DNA of 63,411 nt, taken from contig CAZOAA010000007.1 in assembly GCA_964577715.1 (NCBI GenBank), positions 1-63,411 of the forward strand. The letters run 5' to 3'. Position 1 is the stretch's first letter; each line of letters starts with the position of its first letter. Position numbers and translations under genes: made by a program. Under the pieces are notes generated by a model, which worked only from the letters and a program-made list of their open reading frames with translations, did no database searches and was not told where the DNA came from. Source of the DNA: SUP05 sp964577715 (GTDB lineage Bacteria > Pseudomonadota > Gammaproteobacteria > PS1 > Pseudothioglobaceae). Below are positions 43,874-52,814 of the stretch, in pieces.

Positions 43874-46390
43874 TTACAATCTTTCTTCAAGTGCACTTTG
43901 AAGTGCTTTTTCCTCATCCTTATTCAAGGGCTCACCTTGACTATTGCCAACAAAAAAAACATCTTCAACCCTCTCGCCCATGGTGGCAATTCTGGCGTTA
44001 ACTAGTTTAATATTTAACTGATAAAAAACATAGGCAATATTTGATAATATTCCTTGCTTATCAATAACACTTATTTCGATTTGAGTCAGATTCCATTTTT
44101 TGTTAATACAAAAATCAATTTTCATTTTATGGTCAAAAAAACGATGGGCTAATTTAGCGCCCACCTCTTTAACGCCTGTATTTAGCTGATCAAGCTCATT
44201 TTCTATTTCTTGATTAATATTAATTTGCCCAAGCACTTTATCTTGCAAAATACTAATTGTATTGTAAGCTTTATGGTCTTTTGTGGTTAAAATCTTCGCA
44301 TCAACAATATCTAAGCCTAATTTCTCAATAATACTTACCAATCTAAAAAATAAGCCCTTTGAGTCCTTGCTACAAACAAAAACATCTACCACGTTATGCT
44401 CGCTCAACTTAGAAGATACAATTACCCTTTGATCCTTACATTTAGTAACAACACCTAAATGCCATAAAATATCTTCAATTTCGTAGCGTAAAAAGTAGTC
44501 TTTAGGTAAGTTTTCAAACAAATTGACAATCTCATTATTTTGATACCCATACTGCTCTGCATTAATAGCAACCGAATCCTTAATGGTTTTTATTTGCTCA
44601 TCCATGCTTAAGGCTTTGGTCTTTTTACTGGATAGATGCTCTTTAGTTTTATAAAATAATTTTTTTAACAAGGAATCTTTCCAGTCATTCCATAAATCAG
44701 CTTTAGTGGAGCGAATATCTGCAACTGTTAGTAGATATAAAAATTCTAAAAATTTAACCGAACCCACGGCTTTAGCAAAAGCATCGATTACTTCAGGGTC
44801 GTCAATATTTTTCTTTTGTGCAGTTTGCGACATTAGCAAATGTTTTTCAACTAAATTAACGACTAAATTAGTGTCTTCTGTTTTTAATTGATGATGCTTA
44901 CAAAAATCTCTTGCATCAATACCACCTAATTTTGCATGGTCCCCCCCTCTACCTTTGGCGATATCATGAAAAAGACCTGCTAAGAATAACAACTCAGGCT
45001 TTTCTACATCCTGTGCAATTTCACTACAAAGTTCAAATTCTTTATAAAAATCACTCACAAAGAAACGTCTTAAATTTCGAATGACGAATAAAGTATGCTG
45101 ATCAACCGTATAAGCATGGAACAAATCATATTGCATTAATCCTATAATTTTTCCAAAAGCAGGAATATAGCGTTCTAACACACCATAACGGTTCATTAAC
45201 TTTAGCGCTTTATTAACACCTTGCTTTTGTTGTAACAACTCAATAAACAAACGGTTATTGTTTCTTTTTTTATAGTAATTCTCATCAACAATATCTAAAT
45301 TAAATTGCATCTGTCTTAATGACGATGCACTAATGCCACGAATATAATTATGCTTTGAAATTAACAAAAAAATCTCAATAAAAGCTGACGGGTTATCAAC
45401 AAAAACCTGCTTATTAGTTGTTTGAATATAGCCATACATAATAACAAATCGATCATTTAAATTTTGAGTGTGCAATATCCTATCTTCTAACAATTGCAGC
45501 AAAATATCATTTAAACGAGAAACCTTAGTAACTGTTTGGTAATAGTCCTTCATCAGACTTTCAACTGCCATATTATCACTATGCTCATAACCTAAAATAG
45601 AGGCCACTTCTTTTTGATATTGAAACGCAAGTCTATCTTCTCGATGTTTAGCAATAACATGAAGTGCGAATCGTACTTTCCATAAAAACAATTGCCCTTG
45701 TTTTAATAAATCATACTCATCTTTAGTTAGATATTTTTTTTCGATAAGATCAGATAAAAGATTAACATCAAAATACCATTTGGCCACCCAAGCAACAGTC
45801 TGTATATCTCTCAATCCGCCTGGGCTTTCTTTAACGTTAGGCTCCAAGTTATAAGCAGTGTTTGAAAAATTAAAATGGCGATTATGTTGCTCTTTTTGTT
45901 TTTCTACAAAAAATGACTGAGAAGACCAGTCGCTAGCCTTGATCATTGATTTCATTTTAAGAAACAATGAATTATTGCCAATTAGCAAACGTGATTCTAA
46001 TAAATTAGTCACCACACTTAGATCATCAATTGCATAAATACAATCCTGAATATCTCTAGTAGCGTGTCCAACCTCTAGGCCAACATCCCATAAAAATGTT
46101 AGAAAATTAGAAATGTTATCTTGGTGTATATTATGTGATTCATTTGGAATCAAAATCAATAAATCAATGTCAGAATAAAGATGCAACTCGCCTCTTCCAT
46201 AGCCACCAACAGCTACCAAGGACAATTCATCACTTACTTCAAAAGATTGCCAAATATCGTTCAATAAATCATCGATACTACCACTACGCTTACATACTAG
46301 TGATTCTACTGAATCAGGATTCTTTAAAAAATCAGACTCTAGTGATTGCTGTAATACTTGATATCGGGTTTTAAAATCATCTAAATGCAT
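43874..46390 (-). CDS. glnD: GlnD, PII uridylyltransferase/uridylyl-removing enzyme
   Basis: GlnD senses glutamine and uridylylates or deuridylylates the PII protein, which then controls GlnA adenylylation and NtrB. The 838-residue protein has the nucleotidyltransferase motif VGGYGRGELHLYSDIDLLIL (61-80, catalytic D74 and D76), an HD domain (LFHDIAKGRGGDHAKLGG, about residue 475) and two C-terminal ACT domains (RLVSIIEKLGLDIVDAKIL and IDKQGILSNIAYVFYQLNIKLVNARI). It follows gltX by 17 bp in the sel1-gltX-glnD run. Its product target chain includes glnA at 4687. Confidence 0.96.
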   Translation of the reverse strand: MHLDDFKTRYQVLQQSLESDFLKNPDSVESLVCKRSGSIDDLLNDIWQSFEVSDELSLVAVGGYGRGELHLYSDIDLLILIPNESHNIHQDNISNFLTFLWDVGLEVGHATRDIQDCIYAIDDLSVVTNLLESRLLIGNNSLFLKMKSMIKASDWSSQSFFVEKQKEQHNRHFNFSNTAYNLEPNVKESPGGLRDIQTVAWVAKWYFDVNLLSDLIEKKYLTKDEYDLLKQGQLFLWKVRFALHVIAKHREDRLAFQYQKEVASILGYEHSDNMAVESLMKDYYQTVTKVSRLNDILLQLLEDRILHTQNLNDRFVIMYGYIQTTNKQVFVDNPSAFIEIFLLISKHNYIRGISASSLRQMQFNLDIVDENYYKKRNNNRLFIELLQQKQGVNKALKLMNRYGVLERYIPAFGKIIGLMQYDLFHAYTVDQHTLFVIRNLRRFFVSDFYKEFELCSEIAQDVEKPELLFLAGLFHDIAKGRGGDHAKLGGIDARDFCKHHQLKTEDTNLVVNLVEKHLLMSQTAQKKNIDDPEVIDAFAKAVGSVKFLEFLYLLTVADIRSTKADLWNDWKDSLLKKLFYKTKEHLSSKKTKALSMDEQIKTIKDSVAINAEQYGYQNNEIVNLFENLPKDYFLRYEIEDILWHLGVVTKCKDQRVIVSSKLSEHNVVDVFVCSKDSKGLFFRLVSIIEKLGLDIVDAKILTTKDHKAYNTISILQDKVLGQININQEIENELDQLNTGVKEVGAKLAHRFFDHKMKIDFCINKKWNLTQIEISVIDKQGILSNIAYVFYQLNIKLVNARIATMGERVEDVFFVGNSQGEPLNKDEEKALQSALEERL

Positions 46391-46407
46391 GGTTAGATGA
46401 TAACTGA

Positions 46408-47796
46408 TTAATTATCTATTTGAGTAATATAATCAAGTGCCATATTAAGGCGAGCAAGTGTTCTGTCTTTGCCAACCAGCTCAGCCACTACATCAATACT
46501 ACCCGCATTGCCTGTACCGCTAAGCGCCAACCTAAAAGGTTGACCAACCTTACCAAAACCCACGCCTTGTTCATCACATACAGTTTTTACAACAGCGTGG
46601 ATTTTTTCACTTGACCAATCGTCTAGCTGTGAATAATGCTCAATTAAGGATTTAATAATTGGCTTAACTACAGGTTTAAATTGTTTGTCTGCTGCTTTTT
46701 TGTCAAACTGATTAAAGTCTTGATAAAACATTTTCATGCCATCAACCATCTCAACCAAAGTCTTGCTTCGCTCTCGCAGTGCATCAATTACTTTATCAAT
46801 ATCAGGGCCGTTAGCAATATCAACTGATTGGTTGTTAAGATGCCACTCTAATTGCTCAATTAAATGACTCATATCAGCTGTTTTAATATGTTCTTGATTA
46901 AGCCATAATAACTTTTCCTGATTAAAACTACCTGGTGCTTTATTAACATCTTTTAAATCAAACAATTGAATCATTTCACTCAAAGAAAATACTTCTTGAT
47001 CGCCATGCGACCAACCTAGTCGCACTAAATAATTAAGCAGTGCTTCTGGTAAGAATCCAGCATCACGATATGCCATTACACTCACTGCACCATGGCGTTT
47101 AGAAAGCCTTGCGCCGTCACCACCTAAAATCATTGGTAAGTGTGCAAAACTCGGCAAATCCCAACCCAATGCTTCGTATAGATTAATTTGTCTAGGTGTG
47201 TTGTTAATATGATCATCGCCACGAATTACGCAATCAATTCCCATATCATGATCATCTACCACCACGGTTAAATTGTAAGTTGGTGTGCCGTCACTACGCG
47301 CAATAATTAAATCATCCAACTCTTTATTGTGGACACTAATCTCGCCTTTGACTAAATCTGAAAACACTACATTGCCATCAGCAGGATTACGAAATCGAAT
47401 CACACCTGAAGTTAATTGTTTATCTTGACAATGGCCATCATATTTAGCTTTTTCACCCTTAGCCATTAATTCATCGCGTAGTGTTTGTAAACGCTCTTGA
47501 GAGCACTCACAATAATAAGCCTTATCATCTGCCAAGAGTTGTTGAATAATGACCTTGTAGCGATCAAAGCGATCAGTTTGATAATAAGGGCCTTCATCGT
47601 GCTCAAGTCCCAACCAATTCATACCATCTAAAATAGCATCAACTGAGGCCTGTGTAGATCGCTCTCGATCCGTATCCTCAATACGCAAAATAAACTTACC
47701 TTGTTGTTTTTTTGCCCACAACCAAGCAAATAATGCTGTTCTAGCACCACCAATATGTAAATAACCCGTTGGAGAAGGGGCAAATCTTGATTTCAC
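46408..47796 (-). CDS. gltX: GltX, glutamyl-tRNA synthetase
   Basis: GltX charges tRNA-Glu. The class I motifs are APSPTGYLHIGGARTALF (HIGH variant, residues 14-17) and ARLSKRHGAVSV (KMSKS variant). The Zn-binding-type segment YYCECSQERLQTLR with a later Cys (GHCQD) is present. 462 aa. It overlaps the sel1 gene by 4 nt and is followed by glnD. GltX is the known target of E. coli HipA, which has a relative here at 10806; that link is knowledge of the family, not evidence for this pair. Confidence 0.97.
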   Translation of the reverse strand: MKSRFAPSPTGYLHIGGARTALFAWLWAKKQQGKFILRIEDTDRERSTQASVDAILDGMNWLGLEHDEGPYYQTDRFDRYKVIIQQLLADDKAYYCECSQERLQTLRDELMAKGEKAKYDGHCQDKQLTSGVIRFRNPADGNVVFSDLVKGEISVHNKELDDLIIARSDGTPTYNLTVVVDDHDMGIDCVIRGDDHINNTPRQINLYEALGWDLPSFAHLPMILGGDGARLSKRHGAVSVMAYRDAGFLPEALLNYLVRLGWSHGDQEVFSLSEMIQLFDLKDVNKAPGSFNQEKLLWLNQEHIKTADMSHLIEQLEWHLNNQSVDIANGPDIDKVIDALRERSKTLVEMVDGMKMFYQDFNQFDKKAADKQFKPVVKPIIKSLIEHYSQLDDWSSEKIHAVVKTVCDEQGVGFGKVGQPFRLALSGTGNAGSIDVVAELVGKDRTLARLNMALDYITQIDN

Positions 47797-48245
47797 GGTG
47801 TGTTTATCTCTGAAGCTCGATCATACCACTGTTGTGCCTTTTCAAGATCTTGTGCAACCTCTTTACCATCTTCATATAGCATACCCAGTGTATACATTGG
47901 GCCAGGAATATTAAATGTAGCTGCTTTTTCAAACCACTTGATTGCCTGATCAATATTTTTTTCAACACCCTCACCCATCATGTAAGCCACGCCAATCATA
48001 TGGTGAGCAAAAGCATGATTCTGTTTAGCAGCCTTAGTAAAATTTTCAAAACCTAGGGCTTGGTTTTCAACCATGCCCAAGCCATTCATTTGCATCATGC
48101 CTAATCTCCATAGTGATTCAGCATTCCCCTTACTAGCAAGGGGTGCTAAAAGCTGATACGCCATGGTAAAGTTTTTTGAATCAAATGCAGCAATACCACT
48201 CTCTAAATCTGCATTGAAAGCATCTGTTTCACTGGAATTTGACAT
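47793..48245 (-). CDS. Sel1-repeat (TPR-like) protein
   Basis: A 150-residue cytosolic protein with about three Sel1 repeats: LLAPLASKGNAESLWRLGMMQMNGLG, FTKAAKQNHAFAHHMIGVAYMMGEGV and WFEKAATFNIPGPMYTLGMLYEDGKEV. Such solenoids mediate protein-protein contacts. No signal peptide is seen. It starts the run with gltX (4-nt overlap) and glnD, and is divergent from the mth938-rodA operon. The function is unknown. Confidence 0.85.
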   Translation of the reverse strand: MSNSSETDAFNADLESGIAAFDSKNFTMAYQLLAPLASKGNAESLWRLGMMQMNGLGMVENQALGFENFTKAAKQNHAFAHHMIGVAYMMGEGVEKNIDQAIKWFEKAATFNIPGPMYTLGMLYEDGKEVAQDLEKAQQWYDRASEINTP

Positions 48246-48281
48246 TAAAACCTTTAATTAAAAAAGTAAATAATTTTACAC

Positions 48282-48290
48282 TGTTATAAT
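48282..48290 (+). promoter_or_regulatory. putative promoter of the mth938-rodA operon
   Basis: TGTTATAAT is a full extended -10, 26 bp before the mth938-like ATG. No convincing -35. It would drive the six-gene envelope operon down to the AmgK-MurU gene. Confidence 0.5.
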
Positions 48291-48316
48291 GCCCTTTAAA
48301 TAGTTGTTGCAAAGCC

Positions 48317-48679
48317 ATGGAATTTAACGAACAAGAATATAATCAAAACAGTATTATCTCTGCAAGTAACTCGCAAGTTAAGTTGGCTCACACAACACTC
48401 AAAATACCTTGTTTTATCTCCAGTAATTATTGTTGTGAAGTTGAAATATCCAAACTAAATGATATTAGTAAAACCTCACTATTTCCACTAAGTAACCATG
48501 ATGATATTGATCTACTAATTATAGGCACTGGTGAGAAGCCACTTTTTTTATCGTCAAAACAACAAATAGCAATTAAACAAATGGGCATTGGCGTAGAAAG
48601 CATGAACAGTGAATCGGCAAGCAGAAGTTTCAACCTCTTACTTTCAGACGCTCGATCGGTTGGAGTATTGCTATTATGA
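48317..48679 (+). CDS. Mth938-like domain (DUF498) protein
   Basis: A 120-residue single-domain protein of the Mth938/NDUFAF3 family. Members have an alpha/beta fold; the mitochondrial relative helps assemble complex I and the bacterial role is unknown. The recognisable core is LLIIGTGEKPLFLSSKQQIAIKQMGIGVESMNSESASRSFNLLLSDAR. The stop overlaps the rodA start (ATGA), so it is translationally coupled to rodA. I infer an envelope-related or housekeeping role only from this position. Confidence 0.8.
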   Translation: MEFNEQEYNQNSIISASNSQVKLAHTTLKIPCFISSNYCCEVEISKLNDISKTSLFPLSNHDDIDLLIIGTGEKPLFLSSKQQIAIKQMGIGVESMNSESASRSFNLLLSDARSVGVLLL

Positions 48680-49815
48680 GCCCCTCTTATAAGCAAGTAC
48701 GTAATTTTTGGCAATATTTCAAAATGGATACCATTTTGTTTCTTCTTGTTATTAGCTTGAGCGCCTTTGGACTGGTAATTCTATATAGCGCATCTGCAGG
48801 ATCAATGCAAACGATTTACAAACAAATAATCCACTTCTCAATAGCTATTGGCGCGATGCTGATTATCGCGCAAATACCCCCATACCAATTGAAGCGTTAT
48901 TCACCTTATTTGATGTTTTTTGGTATTTTTCTACTTATTTTAGTTCTGTTATTTGGCTCTAAAAGTGGTGGTGCTCAGCGTTGGTTGGATTTAGGATTTG
49001 TTCGCTTTCAACCTTCAGAATTAATGAAGGTTATTGTGCCTATTGCCATTGCTTCAATTCTTAGCGAAAAAACTTTACCACCCAAACCTTTACCAATAAT
49101 ATTCTCATTAATCTCTATTGCTATTATTGTTTTACTGATCGCTAAACAACCTGATCTAGGCACTTCTCTACTTATTGGCTCAAGTGGTTTTTATGTATTG
49201 TTTTTTTCTGGAATCCGCATTCAAATTCTTCAAAACAATTGGCTTAATTTTAGTTTGATAAGTTCATTTATCGCTGGTAGCGGTTATATTGCATGGAATT
49301 ACCTGCTCATTGCTTATCAAAAGAAACGAATTATGACGCTAATTGATCCAAGTTCAGATCCTCTTGGTTCGGGCTATCATATTTTACAATCTAAAATCGC
49401 CATTGGTTCTGGTGGATTGTTTGGAAAAGGGTTTGAGCAAGGATCACAGTCTCAACTCAATTTCCTACCCGAACATGCAACTGACTTTATCTTTTCAGTT
49501 ATTGCAGAAGAATTAGGCCTTTTAGGTGTTATATTTTTATTAACCATTTATGGTTTGATTATTTATCGCAGTTTTGTTATCTCTTTCCAATCAGAAGATA
49601 ACTTTTCAAAGCTATTAGGCGCTAGTTTAACGCTAGTTTTCTTTACCTATATTTTTGTAAATATTGGCATGGTATCTGGACTATTGCCTGTTGTTGGAGT
49701 GCCATTGCCTTTAATTAGCTATGGCGGATCATCTTTAATTACACTTATGTCTAGCTTTGGTATTATTATGTCTATTCGCAAACATAAAACACCAGGTTAC
49801 TTATCTAAATTCTAA
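48676..49815 (+). CDS. rodA: RodA, elongasome peptidoglycan polymerase (SEDS)
   Basis: RodA is the SEDS glycosyltransferase for sidewall peptidoglycan. The 379-residue polytopic protein has GAQRWLDLGFVRFQPSELMK (99-118), QPDLGTSLLI, the loop HATDFIFSVIAEELG with catalytic-type D270, and VPLPLISYGGSS. The mltB, dacA and dat genes downstream give a cell-wall context; together with FtsW at 1492 this makes two SEDS proteins. mrdA/pbp2, the usual partner, is not adjacent. Confidence 0.95.
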   Translation: MSPSYKQVRNFWQYFKMDTILFLLVISLSAFGLVILYSASAGSMQTIYKQIIHFSIAIGAMLIIAQIPPYQLKRYSPYLMFFGIFLLILVLLFGSKSGGAQRWLDLGFVRFQPSELMKVIVPIAIASILSEKTLPPKPLPIIFSLISIAIIVLLIAKQPDLGTSLLIGSSGFYVLFFSGIRIQILQNNWLNFSLISSFIAGSGYIAWNYLLIAYQKKRIMTLIDPSSDPLGSGYHILQSKIAIGSGGLFGKGFEQGSQSQLNFLPEHATDFIFSVIAEELGLLGVIFLLTIYGLIIYRSFVISFQSEDNFSKLLGASLTLVFFTYIFVNIGMVSGLLPVVGVPLPLISYGGSSLITLMSSFGIIMSIRKHKTPGYLSKF

Positions 49816-49817
49816 TT

Positions 49818-50816
49818 ATGCTTCGTATTTTATTAATAACTTTTTTATTATTTTCAAGCATAGTTAATGCCAAAACTTTGAGCGCTACTCAGTTTAAATC
49901 AGTGCACAACTTTATTGATAAAATTGTCAAAAAACACAATTTTAATAAAGATGAACTAATATTAATCTTTTCTCAAATCCAACTAAAAGTTCCGGAAAAA
50001 CGCAAGCCAGGCACAAAATCAAAACCCAAGCCTCCAAGAAAACCTATGACTTGGGATAAATACAAAGGTTTATTTCTTACCGATGAACGCATTAAAAATG
50101 GTGTTGAATTTTGGCAAGACAATCTAGCAACAATAAATCGAGCACAAAAGAAATACAACATACCGGCAGAAATAATAGTTGCCATCTTAGGTATCGAAAC
50201 CAGTTATGGCAGCAAAAAAGGCACTCATCCAACATTAGAAACACTGGCAAAACGAGCTTTTGGCAATTATCGTCGTAGAAGCTTTTACAAAAACGAGTTA
50301 GAATCTTTTCTATTAATGGCACGTGAAAACACTCTACCTCCACTTTCCATTAAAGGATCTTATGCGGGTGCAATGGGATATCCACAATTTATCTCTAGCT
50401 CTTATCGCCATTATGCAGTTGACTTTAATCTTGATGGTAAAGTAGATTTATTCTCAGATCCAATTGATGCTATTGGGTCAATTGCTAATTACTTTGATAA
50501 ACATCAATGGCATGACTTTGGAGAAATTGCACGGCCTATATCGCTTACAAATCAACACATAAAATATGCCAAGCGCTCAACTAATAAACCAAAGAAAAAT
50601 GCTAAATATTGGCGTAATAAAGGTTTAAAGATCGACTTGGATATTAACAACAAAACCAAACTTGCCTTTATCTCTCTACCCCAAGATGGCGCTAATGAAA
50701 CATGGCTCACTTTTTGGAATTTCTATGTACTAACTCGTTATAATCATGATAATAGATATGCCATGGCAGCCTATCAATTGTCCAAACAATTAAAGCAATC
50801 TTTTAATGCAAAATAA
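49818..50816 (+). CDS. mltB: MltB-like lytic murein transglycosylase
   Basis: This periplasmic enzyme cleaves glycan strands to 1,6-anhydroMurNAc products. The 332-residue protein has a signal peptide (MLRILLITFLLFSSIVNA) without a lipobox Cys, so it is soluble or loosely attached. Catalytic E127 lies in ILGIETSYGSKKGTHPTLETL, with the GAMGYPQFISSSYRHYAVD and EF-hand-like DFNLDGKVDLFSDP segments typical of MltB. A Lys/Pro-rich linker occurs at 60-78. It follows rodA by 2 bp, and its products feed the AmgK-MurU type recycling route. Confidence 0.92.
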   Translation: MLRILLITFLLFSSIVNAKTLSATQFKSVHNFIDKIVKKHNFNKDELILIFSQIQLKVPEKRKPGTKSKPKPPRKPMTWDKYKGLFLTDERIKNGVEFWQDNLATINRAQKKYNIPAEIIVAILGIETSYGSKKGTHPTLETLAKRAFGNYRRRSFYKNELESFLLMARENTLPPLSIKGSYAGAMGYPQFISSSYRHYAVDFNLDGKVDLFSDPIDAIGSIANYFDKHQWHDFGEIARPISLTNQHIKYAKRSTNKPKKNAKYWRNKGLKIDLDINNKTKLAFISLPQDGANETWLTFWNFYVLTRYNHDNRYAMAAYQLSKQLKQSFNAK

Positions 50817-50829
50817 ATATCAATAAACT

Positions 50830-51981
50830 ATGAAATATCAATTACTTATTAAGAAAATAACCAAACTCTCTATAGCTACAATAGCACTTGTCACATTCAC
50901 TGCACAAGCAGCTATTTTTATTACACCAAAAGCACCAGAAATTAATGCTAAAGCCTATACAGTACTAGATCATAATTCAGGAAAAATAATCGCATCAGAT
51001 AATCCTCATGCAAAACGTGCGCCCGCTAGTCTAACAAAATTAATGACAGCTTATGTTGTTTTTCAACTAATTAAGGATGGTCGTGCTAGCCTAGAAGATG
51101 ATGTGCGCATTAGTGAAAATGCCTGGAAAACAGGGGGATCTAAAAGTTTTATCGAAGTTGGAAAAAATATCAAACTCGAAATACTATTAAAAGGAATGAT
51201 TATACAATCAGGCAATGATGCAGCTGTTGCGCTTGCTGAGCATATTGCAGGTACCGAAGGCACATTTGCCACTTATATGAATGAGTATGCTAGAGAGCTT
51301 GGTATGAAAAACACCCGTTTTGAAAATGCATCAGGATTACCTCATAAAAGCCAACATACCACGGCTGCTGATATGGCAATATTAGCATCTGCGACCATTC
51401 GAGATTTTCCTCAGTTCTACACTTGGTACAGTGAAAAAGAATTTACCTATCACGATATCAAGCAACGCAATCGAAATAAGCTATTATGGAGTGACCATAC
51501 AGTAGATGGACTTAAAACTGGCTTTACTAAAAAAGCAGGTTATAACCTTGTAGCCAGTGCTAAACGCATGAATATGCGATTAATCTCTGTTGTACTAGGG
51601 TCTACTAGCGTTGAAGATCGTACTGCACAAACTCAAAAAATTCTAGATTATGGTTTTCGTTTTTTTGAAACCATAAAGATTGATAATATTAATAAAAAAA
51701 TACCAATATCTGGCTCGACCAAAAGCGAGATAAGAGTAAGCCTTAAGGATTCACAAGCCATTACTCTGTCACGCGGACAATACAAACTCTCTCAACAAGC
51801 AATTGAACTTAATAGTGAGTTATCTGCCCCTATTAATAAAGGCGATAGTGTTGGTCATTTAATTATTAAATTTGAAGGAAAAAATATTGAAAAACTACCA
51901 CTTGTTGCACTTGAAGACGCACCTGAAGCTGGTTTCTTTAGCAAAATTTGGAATTGGATAATGTCGTTATTTGGTTTTTAA
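50830..51981 (+). CDS. dacA: DacA, D-Ala-D-Ala carboxypeptidase (PBP5/6 family)
   Basis: DacA trims the terminal D-Ala from peptidoglycan stem peptides. The three active-site motifs are S67-L-T-K70 (APASLTKLMTAY), SGN (IQSGNDAAVAL) and KTG (DGLKTGFTKKAGYN). A signal peptide ends near AQA (about 27), and the C-terminal amphipathic tail FFSKIWNWIMSLFGF should anchor it to the membrane. 383 aa. Its TAA overlaps the dat ATG (TAATG). Confidence 0.96.
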   Translation: MKYQLLIKKITKLSIATIALVTFTAQAAIFITPKAPEINAKAYTVLDHNSGKIIASDNPHAKRAPASLTKLMTAYVVFQLIKDGRASLEDDVRISENAWKTGGSKSFIEVGKNIKLEILLKGMIIQSGNDAAVALAEHIAGTEGTFATYMNEYARELGMKNTRFENASGLPHKSQHTTAADMAILASATIRDFPQFYTWYSEKEFTYHDIKQRNRNKLLWSDHTVDGLKTGFTKKAGYNLVASAKRMNMRLISVVLGSTSVEDRTAQTQKILDYGFRFFETIKIDNINKKIPISGSTKSEIRVSLKDSQAITLSRGQYKLSQQAIELNSELSAPINKGDSVGHLIIKFEGKNIEKLPLVALEDAPEAGFFSKIWNWIMSLFGF

Positions 51982-52814
51982 TGGTTTATCTTAACGGCGA
52001 ATTTATCGCAAAAAATAAAGCCTCTATTTCCGTTATGGATAGAGGTTTTTTATTTGGTGACGGGGTTTATGAAGTGATTCCTATTTACCAAGGGAAAATA
52101 TTTCGCTTAACTGAGCACCTAAATCGCCTACAAAAAAGCCTAGACTCAATAAAAATTACCAACCCTTATTCAGCTGAAAAATGGCGCGATATTTTAACTA
52201 AGCTTAGTAATTTTTCATCCGAACCAGAGCAATCGCTTTACTTGCAAATTACCCGTGGTGCTGATACAAAACGTCAACACAACTTTGATGCTCTAACACC
52301 TACGATCTATATTGAATCCAACCCACTCACACTAAAAACAAAAATCACACTAGAACAAGGTTTTAGTGTGATTACACAACCTGATATTAGATGGGGCCGA
52401 TGTGATATTAAATCCACTTCCCTTTTAGCAAATATCTTATATGCTCAAAATGCAAAAGAAAACCAAGTAGAAGAGGTGATTCTACATCGAGATAACATCA
52501 TTACTGAAGGCGCAACTTCAAATGTCGTTATGGTCAAAAACAATACTTTGTTTACCCACCCTACTGGGGATCACATTCTCTCAGGCATTACTCGAGATTT
52601 AGTTTTAGAAAGTGCTAGCAATTGCCAACTAACAATTAAAGAATCCCAATTTAGCGTTGATGAATTATTCTATGCTGATGAAGTGTGGATTTCTAGCTCT
52701 ACTCGTGAAGTCATGCCCATTACCCAGATAGACAATCAAGCTATTAATCAAGGTAAGATTGGCCAATATTGGTCATGCGTTTATGATCATTACCAGCAAC
52801 TCAAAAATGACTAA
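51981..52814 (+). CDS. dat: D-alanine/D-amino-acid transaminase (class IV PLP)
   Basis: A class IV PLP transaminase of 277 aa that makes D-amino acids such as D-Glu and D-Ala. The N-terminus VYLNGEFIAKNKASISVMDRGFLFGDGVYEVIPI, the PLP lysine region RWGRCDIKSTSLLANILYAQ and the TEGATSNVVMV and SSSTREVMPIT blocks match DAT more than branched-chain transaminases. I start at the ATG overlapping the dacA stop; an upstream ATG at 51948 would add 11 unlike residues. Co-transcription with dacA suggests supply of D-amino acids to the wall. Confidence 0.88.
   Translation: MVYLNGEFIAKNKASISVMDRGFLFGDGVYEVIPIYQGKIFRLTEHLNRLQKSLDSIKITNPYSAEKWRDILTKLSNFSSEPEQSLYLQITRGADTKRQHNFDALTPTIYIESNPLTLKTKITLEQGFSVITQPDIRWGRCDIKSTSLLANILYAQNAKENQVEEVILHRDNIITEGATSNVVMVKNNTLFTHPTGDHILSGITRDLVLESASNCQLTIKESQFSVDELFYADEVWISSSTREVMPITQIDNQAINQGKIGQYWSCVYDHYQQLKND

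Noticed and set aside
52759..52806. Longer N-terminus for the AmgK-MurU protein
   Set aside because: The extra 16 residues are out-of-frame dat sequence and have no similarity; the ATG at 52807 gives the family start.
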